The notes: a model not told the origin generated them from the sequence alone. A stretch of 64,000 bases of DNA from AC-32 sp963704005 (GCA_963704005.1 CAVPGJ010000001.1:186001-250000), one strand, 5' to 3'. Shown: positions 35,718 to 45,042, counted from the first letter of the stretch. Program-made: numbers and translations.

Positions 35718-38700
35718 GTGAGCGTCTGTCCGACATGCGGCCAGGAGAACCCGGCGGGCGCGCGGTTCTGCAACAACTGCAGCACGCCGCTCGAGCCCGC
35801 GGCCGCGCCCGTGCGCGAGGAGCGCAAGGTCGTCACCGTGCTCTTCGCCGACCTCGTCGGCTTCACCGCGCGCGCAGAGCAGCTCGACCCCGAGGACGTC
35901 CGCGCGCTGCTCGCGCCCTACCACGCGCACCTGCGCGGCGAGCTCGAGCGCTTCGGCGGGACCGTCGAGAAGTTCATCGGGGACGCGGTGATGGCGCTCT
36001 TCGGGGCTCCGTCCACGCACGAGGACGATCCCGTCCGGGCCGTGCGCGCCGCGATCGCGATCCGTGACTGGGCCGCCGAGCAGGGCGAGCTGCAGGTGCG
36101 GATCGCCGTCACCACCGGCGAGGCCCTCGTGGCGCTCGGGGCGCGCCCCGCGGAGGGCGAAGGCATGGCGGCGGGCGATGTCGTCAACACCGCTTCGCGG
36201 CTGCAGTCGGCGGCGCCGGTGAACGGGATCCTCGTCAGCGAGACGACCTTCCGGGCGACGCGGCACGTGATCTCGTACCGCGAAGCGGAGTCGGTCGAGG
36301 CGAAAGGGAAGTCGGAGCCGATCCGCGTCTGGGAGGCGCTCGAGGCGCGCTCACGGTTCGGCATCGACCTGCTGCGGGCCGACTCGCCGCTGGTCGGGCG
36401 GGAGCGCGAGCTCCACCAGCTGGGCGACGCGCTCGAGCGGGCGCGCTCGCAGCGTCAGCTCCAGCTCGTGACGCTCGTCGGCGTGCCCGGGATCGGCAAG
36501 TCGCGGCTCGTCTACGAGCTCTTCCAGCTCGTGGACGCGGAGCCCGACTTCACGACGTGGCGCCAGGGGCGCTCGCTGCCCTACGGCGAGGGCGTCAGTT
36601 TCTGGGCGCTGGCCGAGATCGTGAAGGCGCAGGCGGGGATCATGGAGTCCGACTCGGAGGACGAGGCGGGGGCCAAGCTCGAGGAGGCCGTGCGCGCTGT
36701 CGCCGTCGACGAGGGCGAGGCCGGCTGGATGACGGCGCGGATGCGGAGCCTGCTCGGGGTCGGCGGCGCCGACGAGGTGCCGCAGAGCGAGAACTTCTCC
36801 GCCTGGCGGAGCTTCCTCGAGGGCCTCGCCGACGAGCAGCCGGTCGTTCTGGTGTTCGAGGACCTGCACTGGGCCGACGACGGCCTGCTCGACTTCGTCG
36901 ACGAGCTCGCCGACTGGGTGCGCTCCGCGCGGATCCTCGTACTCTGCACCGCGCGGCCCGAGCTGCTCGAGCGGCGGCCCGGCTGGGGCGGAGGCAAGGC
37001 GAACGCGACCACGCTCTCGCTGCCGCCGCTCCAGGACGAGGAGACGGCGCGGCTGTTCTCGTCGCTGCTCGGGTCACCGGTGCTGGAGGCCGGGACGCAG
37101 GCCGAGCTGCTCGCGCGCGCGGCCGGGAACCCGCTCTACGCGGAGCAATACGCGCGGATGCTCGCCGAGCGCGGGACGCTCGAGGAGCTCCCCGAGACGG
37201 TGCAGGGGATCATCGCTGCGCGGCTCGACGTGCTCTCGGACGGCGAGAAGCGGCTGCTGCAGGATGCCGCGGTCGTCGGCAAGGTCTTCTGGCTCGGCTC
37301 GGTTTGCGCGATCGGCGGCGTCGACCGGCGTGCTGCGGAAGAGGCGCTGCTCGCGCTCGAGCGGAAGGAGCTCGTCCAGCGGGCGCGCCGGTCGTCGGTC
37401 GAGGGCGAGGCCGAGTACGGCTTCCGGCACCTGCTCGTCCTCGACGTGGCGTATGGGCAGATCCCGCGCGCGGACCGGGCGGCGCGGCACCGTGCGGCGG
37501 CAGCCTGGCTCGAGGCGCTCGGTCGACCCGAGGACCACGCCGAGATGCTCGCCTCGCACTACCTGCATGCTTTGAAGTACGCGCGCGCCGCGGGCACCGA
37601 CGACGCGGAGCTCGCAGCGCGCGCACGGCCGGTGCTCCGCGACGCCGGCGAGCGTGCTTCCTCGCTGCACGCGTGGCCGGCGGCGGCGCGCTTCTACATC
37701 GAGGCGCTGGAGCTCTGGCCGGAGGACGATCCGGAGCGCCCGTACGTGCTTTACCGCTGCGGGGTGGCGCGGGTCAGCGCGGACGGATCGGGTCTCGAGC
37801 TCATCGAAGAGGCGATCGACAAGCTGGAGGCCGCGGGCCACGCCGAGACGGCTGCGCGCGCCGCGGTCTACGCCGCCCGGACGCAGTGGTGGCTCCACGG
37901 TGATGCGAGGGCGCACGACGCCGGCCTCGAACGTGCACTCGCCCTCGTCGGCGACCGGCCCGATTCCCCGTCGCGGGTTGCCGCGCTCGCGCAGCGGGCC
38001 GCAGCGCTGAACGCGAGGGGGCTTTCGGCCCAGGCGATCGACGTGATCGACGACGCCCTACCGGCTGCCGAGCGGCTGGGGCTGGACGAGCTCCGCGCCC
38101 GCCTGCTGGAGCTGCGCGGGGCCTCCCATCTGGCGCTCGGCGAGGAGCGCGGCTTCACCGACCTCGAGAACGCCGTCGGGCTCGCCACCGAGGCGCGGGC
38201 CTATACGCAGCTGCACACGGCCCTCAACAACCGGGCGACGAGGGAGATCTCGCTCGGCCGGCTCGAAGACGCGCGGCGGAGCCTCGCCGCGATGCAGGCG
38301 AACCTGGAGAACGATGCGAACATCGGGACGCGCCGCTGGGTCAGTGCGCTCACGGTCGAGATGTACTTCATGACCGGGGAGTGGGCGGACGCGATGCGCC
38401 TGGCCGACGCCTTTGTCGCCGAGGCCGACGAGGGCGCAACCCACATTCTCGAGCCTTCGGTGCGAATGCTGCGAGCAGCGATGCTCTCGGCCGCCGGGGA
38501 GGCAGTGAAAGCCTCCGGAGAGATCGAGGCGGCCGTGGCCCAGATTCGCCAGACCAACGACCAGAACGGCCAGACCGGCGCGCGCGCCGCCTGGGGTCTC
38601 CTCGCGGAGGGACGGAGCGAGGAAGCGTCGGAACTGCTGTCTGCGGTGCTGGAGCTGGGCGAGAGGATGATCCCGGTGCTGAACGACTCCCCAATCGTCG

Positions 38701-39023
38701 ACGGGGCCTGGGCCGCGCACGATCTCGGCCGCGGCGAGGAGTACCTGGCTCGTATCGAGCAGACCGGGAGGACCGGCGCCTGGGCCGAGGCGGCCGCGGC
38801 GATCTGCGTCGGCGACTTCCTCGCCGCTGCGGAGACGTGCCGGGAGATCGGCCACCGGCCCGGAGAGGCCTACGCGCGGCTGCGGGCGGCGAAGGAGCTC
38901 GTCGAGGAGGGCCGCCGCGCAGAGGCTGACGTCGAGCTGCAGCGGGCGCTCGCGTTCTGGCGCGAGGTCGGCGCGACGCGCTACGTGCGCGAGGGCGAAG
39001 CGCTTCTGGCCGCCTCGGCCTGA
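35718..39023 (+). CDS. Class III adenylate/guanylate cyclase fused to an AAA ATPase and TPR-like repeats
   Basis: An 1101-residue protein. N-terminal zinc ribbon CPTCGQENPAGARFCNNC (residues 4-21); cyclase homology domain about 36-210 with metal Asp in LFADLVGFT and EKFIGDAVMALFG and the NTASRL motif; AAA/NACHT-like ATPase with Walker A GVPGIGKS near 255-262 and Walker B VLVFEDLHWADD; then a long helical repeat region. This layout is common in actinobacterial signalling proteins. The Lys in EKFIGD favours ATP as substrate, making cAMP. Three cyclic-nucleotide-binding proteins lie 6-15 kb downstream. The 3' end overlaps the convergent deaminase by 43 bases. Confidence 0.9.
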   Translation: MSVCPTCGQENPAGARFCNNCSTPLEPAAAPVREERKVVTVLFADLVGFTARAEQLDPEDVRALLAPYHAHLRGELERFGGTVEKFIGDAVMALFGAPSTHEDDPVRAVRAAIAIRDWAAEQGELQVRIAVTTGEALVALGARPAEGEGMAAGDVVNTASRLQSAAPVNGILVSETTFRATRHVISYREAESVEAKGKSEPIRVWEALEARSRFGIDLLRADSPLVGRERELHQLGDALERARSQRQLQLVTLVGVPGIGKSRLVYELFQLVDAEPDFTTWRQGRSLPYGEGVSFWALAEIVKAQAGIMESDSEDEAGAKLEEAVRAVAVDEGEAGWMTARMRSLLGVGGADEVPQSENFSAWRSFLEGLADEQPVVLVFEDLHWADDGLLDFVDELADWVRSARILVLCTARPELLERRPGWGGGKANATTLSLPPLQDEETARLFSSLLGSPVLEAGTQAELLARAAGNPLYAEQYARMLAERGTLEELPETVQGIIAARLDVLSDGEKRLLQDAAVVGKVFWLGSVCAIGGVDRRAAEEALLALERKELVQRARRSSVEGEAEYGFRHLLVLDVAYGQIPRADRAARHRAAAAWLEALGRPEDHAEMLASHYLHALKYARAAGTDDAELAARARPVLRDAGERASSLHAWPAAARFYIEALELWPEDDPERPYVLYRCGVARVSADGSGLELIEEAIDKLEAAGHAETAARAAVYAARTQWWLHGDARAHDAGLERALALVGDRPDSPSRVAALAQRAAALNARGLSAQAIDVIDDALPAAERLGLDELRARLLELRGASHLALGEERGFTDLENAVGLATEARAYTQLHTALNNRATREISLGRLEDARRSLAAMQANLENDANIGTRRWVSALTVEMYFMTGEWADAMRLADAFVAEADEGATHILEPSVRMLRAAMLSAAGEAVKASGEIEAAVAQIRQTNDQNGQTGARAAWGLLAEGRSEEASELLSAVLELGERMIPVLNDSPIVDGAWAAHDLGRGEEYLARIEQTGRTGAWAEAAAAICVGDFLAAAETCREIGHRPGEAYARLRAAKELVEEGRRAEADVELQRALAFWREVGATRYVREGEALLAASA

Positions 39024-40009
39024 ACGAAGCTCGCATCGTGGCCGCGCCGGTTCGCCTCGGCCAGCTCGTCGTCGTCGAGGGCGCCGATTCGCTTCAGGAG
39101 GTCGAGCTCGTCGCGGAGGTGTGTCCGCATCATCTCGGGGCCGTCGGTGGCGATCGTGAAGGCAACGCCGTGCTCGACGAAAGCTCTGAAGGTGTCGCGG
39201 ACCGCGTCCTCGTCGGGTAGCGCCCGGGTGAGCAGATTCGAGGTGGGGCAGATCTCGAGGACGATCTCGGCGTCGTGGAGCGCGCGCATCAGCTCCGAGT
39301 CGCGCGCGGCGAGTATGCCGTGCCCGATCCGGTCGGGTCGTAGGGTCTCGATCACCTCGCCGATCTCGGCGGCCCCGTGCTCCTCGCCCTCCTCGCCGAC
39401 GTGGATCGTGATCCCGAGGCCCGCGTTCCGCGCCTCCTCGACCAACGGCTGCAGGTCGCGATAGGGGTAGCGCTCGCCGCCGGGGCGCGGGCCGGCGATG
39501 TCGACGCCGACGATCCCGCGCGGCGCGTAGCGGATCGCCTTCTCGACGATGATCGCGTTCTGCCGCTCGTCGAAGGTGCGGTCCATCATCAGGATCAGCC
39601 CGGCGCGGACCTGCGGGTACTCGAGGCTCGCGCGGTCCAGGCCCCGGCCCGCGGCCATGATGATGTGGTCGAGGTCGCGCTCGCCGCCGCGGTTTCGCTT
39701 CATCGGGTTGAAGCGGACCTCCAGCGTCGTGATGTGCTGCGAGCGGTAGGCGCCGCCGATCGCCGCGTGCACCGAGCGCTCGACCGCGAGAGGGCTCGAC
39801 TGGATCAGCTCCGTCCAGTGGTAGATCTGGTCGAGGGCGTCGAGGCTGTCGACCCGCCGCGGGTCGGCGATCGTGACGAGGCGGTCGAACTCGGAGTAGT
39901 CCTTGACCGGCAGCGCGATCCCCTGCTCGTGCGCGAGGCTCCAGAGGATGTCGGACGCGACCGACGCGCCGAGGTGGGTGTGAAGCTCGGCGAGACCGTC
40001 GTCGGGCAT
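38981..40009 (-). CDS. Adenosine deaminase-family protein
   Basis: A 342-residue amidohydrolase: LAELHTHLGAS (metal His pair), GITIHVGEEGE (metal His), RIGHG, EICPTSNLLT and IATDGPEMM. In classic adenosine deaminase the last motif has two Asp residues; here the second is Gly, so substrate choice may differ (other purines or aminodeoxyfutalosine-type substrates are possible). Cytoplasmic. A TAGACT box (complement of 40016-40021) lies six bases before the ATG, consistent with a leaderless transcript. It converges with and overlaps the cyclase gene. Confidence 0.88.
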   Translation of the reverse strand: MPDDGLAELHTHLGASVASDILWSLAHEQGIALPVKDYSEFDRLVTIADPRRVDSLDALDQIYHWTELIQSSPLAVERSVHAAIGGAYRSQHITTLEVRFNPMKRNRGGERDLDHIIMAAGRGLDRASLEYPQVRAGLILMMDRTFDERQNAIIVEKAIRYAPRGIVGVDIAGPRPGGERYPYRDLQPLVEEARNAGLGITIHVGEEGEEHGAAEIGEVIETLRPDRIGHGILAARDSELMRALHDAEIVLEICPTSNLLTRALPDEDAVRDTFRAFVEHGVAFTIATDGPEMMRTHLRDELDLLKRIGALDDDELAEANRRGHDASFVQAEAARSASPSRT

Positions 40010-40027
40010 GTGCCGAGTCTACGGTCC

Positions 40028-40191
40028 GGGAGGGCTTGGCGAAATACCGTCTATGCCGCCGGGCCGCGCTGCTCGCCCCGAGGCGGCGTCCTCAGTCGCG
40101 CACGTACGTTCCAGTACGGGCACTCCCTGCGTCCTTGCCTCGGAACGAGCATCACGCCCCGGCGACGAGCGCTATTCCGCCAAACCCTCCC
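40028..40191. repeat. Element C: 164 bases with 19-base terminal inverted repeats
   Basis: Left end GGGAGGGCTTGGCGAAATA (40028-40046), right end TATTCCGCCAAACCCTCCC (40173-40191), complementary at 17 of 19 positions. Inside, GCCGCCGGG pairs with CCCCGGCGAC, CCGAGGC with GCCTCGG, and CGTAC with GTACG, so the whole element can fold into one long interrupted hairpin. No ORF. It resembles a MITE-like element or a structured transcript end. It lies between the adenosine deaminase start and a small membrane protein. Only one copy is in this window. Confidence 0.6.
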
Positions 40192-40260
40192 AACCGTCCC
40201 CCGAACGGGTGATGCGCGGCGTCGGGCCAGGCGGGATAGTGGCGGCTGGGAGGTGCCAAG

Positions 40261-40506
40261 GTGTCGTCGCTTCAGCTAACGCTTGACGAGCCGGTCTCAC
40301 CGGAGCTGGCGCTCGTCAGTCCCGAGCTCGCCGAGCGGGCTCGACAGCTCCTGCCGGAGCCTGGCTGGCTCGCGACGGTCGTGCGTCTCGAGACCGTGGC
40401 TCGCCTCCGCCCGCTGCAGAGGCTCATGCTCGCGCTCTTCGTCGTGCTCATGACGGTGACGCCGCTCGCGCTGCTGGTGCTCGCACGGTCGCCGCGTTTC
40501 CACTAA
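40261..40506 (+). CDS. Small single-pass membrane protein
   Basis: An 81-residue protein. GTG at 40261 follows GGGAGG with good spacing. The N-terminal half is soluble (SLQLTLDEPVSPELALVSPE), and one membrane segment lies near residues 56-75 (LMLALFVVLMTVTPLALLVL), ending ARSPRFH. Family not recognised. The stop overlaps that of the convergent L,D-transpeptidase by four bases, the tight packing seen for real genes here. Confidence 0.55.
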   Translation: MSSLQLTLDEPVSPELALVSPELAERARQLLPEPGWLATVVRLETVARLRPLQRLMLALFVVLMTVTPLALLVLARSPRFH

Positions 40507-41252
40507 GGGTGGATCACGACTTGCGCGCCCAGCGGGACTGAGCGCATCAAGTAGCGAAGCGCAGCGGTTGAAGCGTGCAGGCAGCCGGTGCTGACGGCGC
40601 CGGCGGTCGAGCCGGCGTGGATCGCGATCCGGTCGCCGCCGGTCCAGCCGCTCGGCAGGTGCGACTGGTGCGCCGAGAGGGCGAGGATGCAGCAGCCGTA
40701 GACCGGGGAGTAGGCGGCGCCGTTCAGCTTGTCGGTGACGGCGAAGCGTCCGGTCGGGGTCGGCGTGCCGGGCGCGCCCTTGCCGACGCGGATCGTGCGC
40801 GTCACGCGCGTGCCTTCGTGGACGCGGAGCACGCGGGCGGAGAGGTCGACCTCGAGGGTCGCGCGCGCGTGCGAGAAGGTGAAGGTGCCGGGCGCGGCGT
40901 CGATCCAGCCGGTGCGCCCGTTCGGCAGCTTGGTCGAGAGCACCCGGTAGCGACGGCCGGGGAGTAGCCGGGTGACGGCGAAGGTCTGCGGCGAGCCGAA
41001 CTCGGTCCTCGAGGTCAGCCGGGCGACGACAGGCCCGCGCGGCGCGCTACGGAGGAGCACGGCGTGACCGGGCCGGACGCCGGCGACCAGCGTGCCGCGT
41101 TGCGGACGCTGATGCCGGACCCGGGGCTTCACGGCAGGCTTCTCGACCAGCTGGACGACAGGTGCTGTAACCGGCGCGCTTCGGGCGCGCATGGAGCCGC
41201 CGAGCGAGGCGGCGAGCACCAGCACGAGCAGGAAGGCGATGCGCCGGGCCAT
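40503..41252 (-). CDS. L,D-transpeptidase (YkuD domain)
   Basis: A 249-residue exported protein with signal RIAFLLVLVLAASLGGSMRARS. An SH3-like N-terminal part follows, then the YkuD domain with VGKGAPGTPTPTGRF, IAIHAGS and the catalytic STGCLHAS near residue 221. Such enzymes make 3-3 peptidoglycan cross-links or attach proteins to the wall. Its ATG is in the loop of a perfect seven-pair hairpin (41244-41261), and the leader is long, suggesting RNA-level control. Confidence 0.9.
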   Translation of the reverse strand: MARRIAFLLVLVLAASLGGSMRARSAPVTAPVVQLVEKPAVKPRVRHQRPQRGTLVAGVRPGHAVLLRSAPRGPVVARLTSRTEFGSPQTFAVTRLLPGRRYRVLSTKLPNGRTGWIDAAPGTFTFSHARATLEVDLSARVLRVHEGTRVTRTIRVGKGAPGTPTPTGRFAVTDKLNGAAYSPVYGCCILALSAHQSHLPSGWTGGDRIAIHAGSTAGAVSTGCLHASTAALRYLMRSVPLGAQVVIHP

Positions 41253-41303
41253 GTGGCCCGGATCGGCCGGTCGTATCTCCCAGCCGTCCCTCGTTCGAGG
41301 GAC
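41244..41303 (-). promoter_or_regulatory. Structured leader of the L,D-transpeptidase gene
   Basis: CCGGGCC (41244-41250), ATGT, GGCCCGG (41255-41261) places the start codon in a hairpin loop. A second perfect hairpin GTCCCTC/GAGGGAC lies at 41286-41303. The rest of the 322-base gap 41253-41574 holds overlapping alternative hairpins (41385-41399 and 41389-41406) and, at its right end, the CAGAAT box of the glycosyltransferase gene. I do not recognise a riboswitch class. Confidence 0.45.
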
Positions 41304-41574
41304 AGCGGCGGGACCCCCTCAGCCGACGTCGATCTGCGCCGAGCTGCGCCGCACCCCGAAGATGCTCGCCCGCGGTAGGTCCTTGGGCAACTCGTGCCCG
41401 GGAGTTGAGGTCCCCAGAGGGGTAGGCGTCAAGGGCCGCTATCGCGGCAAACGGTCAACGCGGCCTTCTCCGTCGGTGGCTGCGTGATCGTTGTGGGCCA
41501 GGACGCCGCGCCCGCAACGTGGTGGATCCTGATGCGCGGCGCCTCGGTCTAGCGCTCCGTCAGAATCGGGGGCG

Positions 41575-42690
41575 ATGAAGGTCGGCATCGTCGTCCCGTA
41601 CTCCTGGTCCTACTGGGGCGGCGTCGGCGAGCACGTCGAGCTAAAGGTCGAGGCGCTGCGCAAGCTCGGGATCGAGACCCGGACGATCATCGGGCACGAT
41701 CCGCCGGGGAGCTTCACGCGCGTGCTGCACCCGCGGCACGGGCGGCACGGCCGGCCCACGCCCGATGTGATCCCGGTCGGGCGCTCCGTGATCGTCCCGG
41801 CCAACGGCGCGCTGCCGAACATCGTCCTCAGCCCGTCGACGCCGCTGAAGGTCAAGCGCGCCCTGCGGGAGGAGCGCTTCGACGTCCTGCACCTGCACGA
41901 GCCGATGACGCCGGCGATCTGCACGTCGGCGCTCGCCTACGCGGACGTTCCGGTCGTCGCCACCTTCCACGCTCACGGCAACCTGGCCTGGAACGCGATC
42001 GGCAAGCCGGTGTGGGGGTTCCTGATGGACCGGATCGACCACCGGATAGCGGTCACCGAGGCGGCGCGCGAGTCGGCGGCGCGCTGGTTCCCCGGCGAGT
42101 ACGAGCTGATCCCGAACGGCGTCCTGATCCCGCCCGAGGCCGACCCCGCCGGCCGCGAGAACCGGATCGTCTTCGTCGGGCGGCACGACCCGCGCAAGGG
42201 GATGCCGGTGCTGCTGCGGGCCTGGCCGGAGATCCACCGCCGCACTGGCGCCCGCCTTCGGATCGTCGGCGCCGACCCGCTGATGGTGCGGCTGGCGCTG
42301 AGCAGGCTCGGCGTGGAAGCGGAGAGCATCGACCCGCTCGGCTTCCTCGACCAGGACGCATTGACGGAAGAGCTGCTGGCGGCGAAGGCGCTCGTCGCGC
42401 CGTCGCTCGGCGGCGAGAGCTTCGGAATGGTGCTGACCCGCGCCTTCGCCTGTGCGACTCCCGTGGTCGCGTCCGACATCGAGGGGTACCGTGACGTCAT
42501 GACCGACGAGACGGGCGTGCTCGTCCCGCCGGGGGACGCGGCCGCGCTGGCAGAGGCGGTTACCTCGCTCCTCGCCGACGAGCCGCGGCGGGAGCGCCTG
42601 GGCGCGGCGGCGCGAAAGCTGGCGCTGGAGCGCTACGCCTGGGACGACATCGCGCGGCGGCTGGCTGCGACCTACGAGCGGCTGGCGTGA
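41575..42690 (+). CDS. GT4 glycosyltransferase, PimA-like (phosphatidylinositol mannosyltransferase type)
   Basis: A 371-residue GT-B enzyme: KVGIVVPYSWSYWGGVGEHV at the start, DVLHLHEPMTP, VVATFHAH, LIPNGVLIPPE, IVFVGRHDPRKGMPVLLRAW, and the nucleotide-sugar motif SLGGESFGMVLTRAFACATP. It is close to PimA-type enzymes that mannosylate phosphatidylinositol on the cytoplasmic face. CAGAAT eight bases before the ATG and no Shine-Dalgarno sequence suggest a leaderless start. It overlaps the next gene as GTGA. Confidence 0.88.
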   Translation: MKVGIVVPYSWSYWGGVGEHVELKVEALRKLGIETRTIIGHDPPGSFTRVLHPRHGRHGRPTPDVIPVGRSVIVPANGALPNIVLSPSTPLKVKRALREERFDVLHLHEPMTPAICTSALAYADVPVVATFHAHGNLAWNAIGKPVWGFLMDRIDHRIAVTEAARESAARWFPGEYELIPNGVLIPPEADPAGRENRIVFVGRHDPRKGMPVLLRAWPEIHRRTGARLRIVGADPLMVRLALSRLGVEAESIDPLGFLDQDALTEELLAAKALVAPSLGGESFGMVLTRAFACATPVVASDIEGYRDVMTDETGVLVPPGDAAALAEAVTSLLADEPRRERLGAAARKLALERYAWDDIARRLAATYERLA

Positions 42691-43766
42691 GCCTGAAGAA
42701 GCTCGCGGAGTCGCGGTGGCCGCGGGTGGTCGTGGTCCTCCTCGCCGCCGGCGGCCTCACGGCGCTCGTCTGGTGGCGCGGGCCCGACTGGCACCAGGTA
42801 GGGCACGCGTTCGACCGCGTCCAGTGGGAGTACGTGTTCGCGGCGATCGGCCTCAACCTCGTCTCGGTGTTCCTCCGTGCGGGCGCCTGGCGGACGATCA
42901 TCAACCAGGCGATGGAGCCGCCGCACCCGAGCTACCGGCTCGTCTTCTCAGCGTTCTCGGTCGGCCTGTTCGCGAACGCGGTGCTCCCGGGCCGCATCGG
43001 AGAGCTGGCGCGCGTGGCCGTGCTGACGCGGAAGCTGCGCCTGCAGGGGCGCGGCAACGGAACCTGGGCGGTGCTGGTCGGCACCGTCTTCGCGCACCGG
43101 CTGTTCGACCTGGTGCCGACGCTCGGGCTGATCATCTACGTCCTCGCGACGGCAAAGATTCCGCATTGGGCGATCTCGAGCCTGGTGATCGTGAGCATCA
43201 TCGGCTTCGGGCTGCTCGCCTTCGCGTTCATGAGCGCGCGCCATCACGGCCAGTCGGGGCTCGAGGGGCTCGGGCCGGTCCGCCGGCTGGTGACCATGGC
43301 GCGCTTCGGGCTCGGCGTGCTGCATCGGCCGTGGCCGGCCACGGTGGCGGCGTTCTTCCAGTGCTGCGGGTGGCTCTGCCAGTTCCTCGCCGTCTACGTC
43401 GCAATGCGTGCCTTCGATATTCACGCGCCGCTCCCGGCGGCCGGGCTCGTACTGCTGCTGATGAACGTCGCGACACTCTTCCCGCTCTGGCCCGGGAACA
43501 TCGGCCTGCTGCAGGCGGCGATCGCGCTGCCGCTCCGCTCCTACGGCGTCGCGGCAGGGGTGGCGATCGCGTACGGCTTCGGGCTGCAGGCGATCGAGGC
43601 GTCGGTCGGCGTCGGCGTCGGGATGATCTTCCTCGCCCGCGAGGGCCTCTCGTTCGCGATGCTGCGGCGGATGCCCGACGCCTCGGAGGCGGAGGTTCCG
43701 GCCGAGGAGGAGGAGCCCTCCCAGGACGGGAGCGAGACCCGTGCGCGCGCTGGCGTGCCCGGCTAG
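42687..43766 (+). CDS. Lysylphosphatidylglycerol synthase TM-region-like (UPF0104/AglD) membrane protein
   Basis: A 359-residue multi-pass protein. The family pattern AGAWRTIINQAM, FSVGLFANAVLPGRIGELARV and MNVATLFPLWPGNIGLLQAA is clear. Related proteins include flippase-like and MprF transmembrane regions; here it may move or modify the product of the PimA-like enzyme with which it is translationally coupled (GTGA overlap). No soluble MprF domain is present. The C-terminal 30 residues are acidic. Confidence 0.85.
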   Translation: MSLKKLAESRWPRVVVVLLAAGGLTALVWWRGPDWHQVGHAFDRVQWEYVFAAIGLNLVSVFLRAGAWRTIINQAMEPPHPSYRLVFSAFSVGLFANAVLPGRIGELARVAVLTRKLRLQGRGNGTWAVLVGTVFAHRLFDLVPTLGLIIYVLATAKIPHWAISSLVIVSIIGFGLLAFAFMSARHHGQSGLEGLGPVRRLVTMARFGLGVLHRPWPATVAAFFQCCGWLCQFLAVYVAMRAFDIHAPLPAAGLVLLLMNVATLFPLWPGNIGLLQAAIALPLRSYGVAAGVAIAYGFGLQAIEASVGVGVGMIFLAREGLSFAMLRRMPDASEAEVPAEEEEPSQDGSETRARAGVPG

Positions 43767-44637
43767 CCTCAAGGGCGTCCTCGGCGCGCCGGAGGCGGCG
43801 CACCTGCTCGCGGCGGGCTTTGCGGCCGCCGGCGCCGAGGCCGACGAGTGCCCGATCGCGGACGGCGGCGAGGGGACGGCCGACGTGCTCGGCGCGCGGT
43901 TGTTGCGACGCGTTGGCGTGCACGACGCGTTCGGGCGGCCGCACGAGGCGCCGGTCTACGGGCTCGACGGAGCGGTCGTCGTCGAGAGCGCGGACGCGAT
44001 CCCGCTCGACCCTTCTCGCCTCGACGTGCTCTCGGCGTCGAGCCGCGGCTTCGGCGAGCTGGTCGCGGCGGCCGGCGGGGGTGAGCGGCTGCTCGTCTGC
44101 CTCGGCGGGACGGCGACGATGGACGGCGGCGCCGGCTTCCTCGAGGTCGTGCACGAGCTGCCTGCCCCGACGACTGTCCTCTGCGACACGCACGCGACCC
44201 TCGCCGAATCGCCGCGTGCCTTCGGGCCGCAGAAGGGCGCGACGCCCGCTCAGATCGCCGAGCTGGAGAAGCGGCTCCGAGGCAGGGCGTGCAGCGAGCT
44301 TCCCGGCTCGGGAGCGGCCGGCGGGCTCGGCGCTGCGCTCGCGTCGCTCGGAGCCGAGCTCGTCTCCGGCGCGGACTTCGTGCTCGACGCCGTCGGCTTC
44401 CGGGAGCGAGCGGCTCGAGCCGACCTGGTCGTCACCGGCGAGGGCACCGTCGACCGGACGACCTTCGAGGGCAAGGCGCCTGGCGAGGCCGTCCGCGCCT
44501 GCCGCGAGCTCGGCGTGCCCTGGGTCCTCTTCGGCGGCCGCGTCGAGGACGGCTTCGAGGCGACGCCGCTCAGCGGCGACCCGGCCAGCGCGCGCGAGGA
44601 TCTCGAGGAGCTCGCCCGGCGGCTGGCGTCAGTCTGA
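43741..44637 (+). CDS. Glycerate kinase
   Basis: A 298-residue protein with type I glycerate kinase signatures: a shortened N-terminus ALACPASLKGVLGAPEAA, CPIADGGEGTADVL, LVCLGGTATMDGGAGFLE, FGPQKGATPAQI, GSGAAGGLGAALASLGAEL and VVTGEGTVDRTTFEGKAPGE. It phosphorylates glycerate with ATP. It is shorter than the usual 370-380 residues, lacking part of the middle. GTG at 43741 overlaps the preceding gene by 26 bases. Confidence 0.87.
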   Translation: MRALACPASLKGVLGAPEAAHLLAAGFAAAGAEADECPIADGGEGTADVLGARLLRRVGVHDAFGRPHEAPVYGLDGAVVVESADAIPLDPSRLDVLSASSRGFGELVAAAGGGERLLVCLGGTATMDGGAGFLEVVHELPAPTTVLCDTHATLAESPRAFGPQKGATPAQIAELEKRLRGRACSELPGSGAAGGLGAALASLGAELVSGADFVLDAVGFRERAARADLVVTGEGTVDRTTFEGKAPGEAVRACRELGVPWVLFGGRVEDGFEATPLSGDPASAREDLEELARRLASV

Positions 44638-45042
44638 GGCCTCGGCTTCGCGCAGGCGCTTGGCCATCGCCTGTAGCAGCGGCCAGGCGATCCGCGCGTC
44701 GCTCTCGACGAGCGGGCGGAAGTCCCAGAAGGTGAGGCCGTAGCAGTCGAGCGTGCTCTCCGCGGTGACGGTCGCCGTCCGCGCGCCCATGTCGATCAGC
44801 GCGATGTCGCCGAAGTAGTCGCCGGGGCCGAGACGGCCGCGCTCCTCGCCGCCGACCTGGACGGCAGCCTCGCCGCTCTCGATCACGAAGAAGCCGGCGC
44901 CGGTCTCGCCCTCGCTCGCCACGGTGTCGCCGGGCTGGAAGGTGCGCTCCTTGAACGAGCCGCCGAGCCGTTCGAGCTCTTTGGGCTCGAGGCCCGCGAA
45001 CAGCGGGATCCTCTGCAGCAGCTCGACAGACGGACCGGCCAT
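44629..45042 (-). CDS. Stand-alone cyclic-nucleotide-binding domain protein
   Basis: A 137-residue protein consisting of one cNMP-binding fold: VELLQRIPLFAGLEPKELER, GETGAGFFVIESGEAAVQVG, and the phosphate-binding cassette LGPGDYFGDIALIDMGARTATV, with the Arg usual for cyclic nucleotide binding. No effector domain is attached. It has a close paralogue at 50117-50527 and lies 11 bases after a transporter that carries a related domain. TAGAAT eight bases before the ATG suggests its own leaderless transcript. Confidence 0.88.
   Translation of the reverse strand: MAGPSVELLQRIPLFAGLEPKELERLGGSFKERTFQPGDTVASEGETGAGFFVIESGEAAVQVGGEERGRLGPGDYFGDIALIDMGARTATVTAESTLDCYGLTFWDFRPLVESDARIAWPLLQAMAKRLREAEASD

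Noticed and set aside
41253..41574. A cyclic-di-AMP (ydaO) riboswitch before the L,D-transpeptidase
   Set aside because: The gene class would fit, but I could not find the conserved core motifs on the minus strand, so only hairpins are reported.
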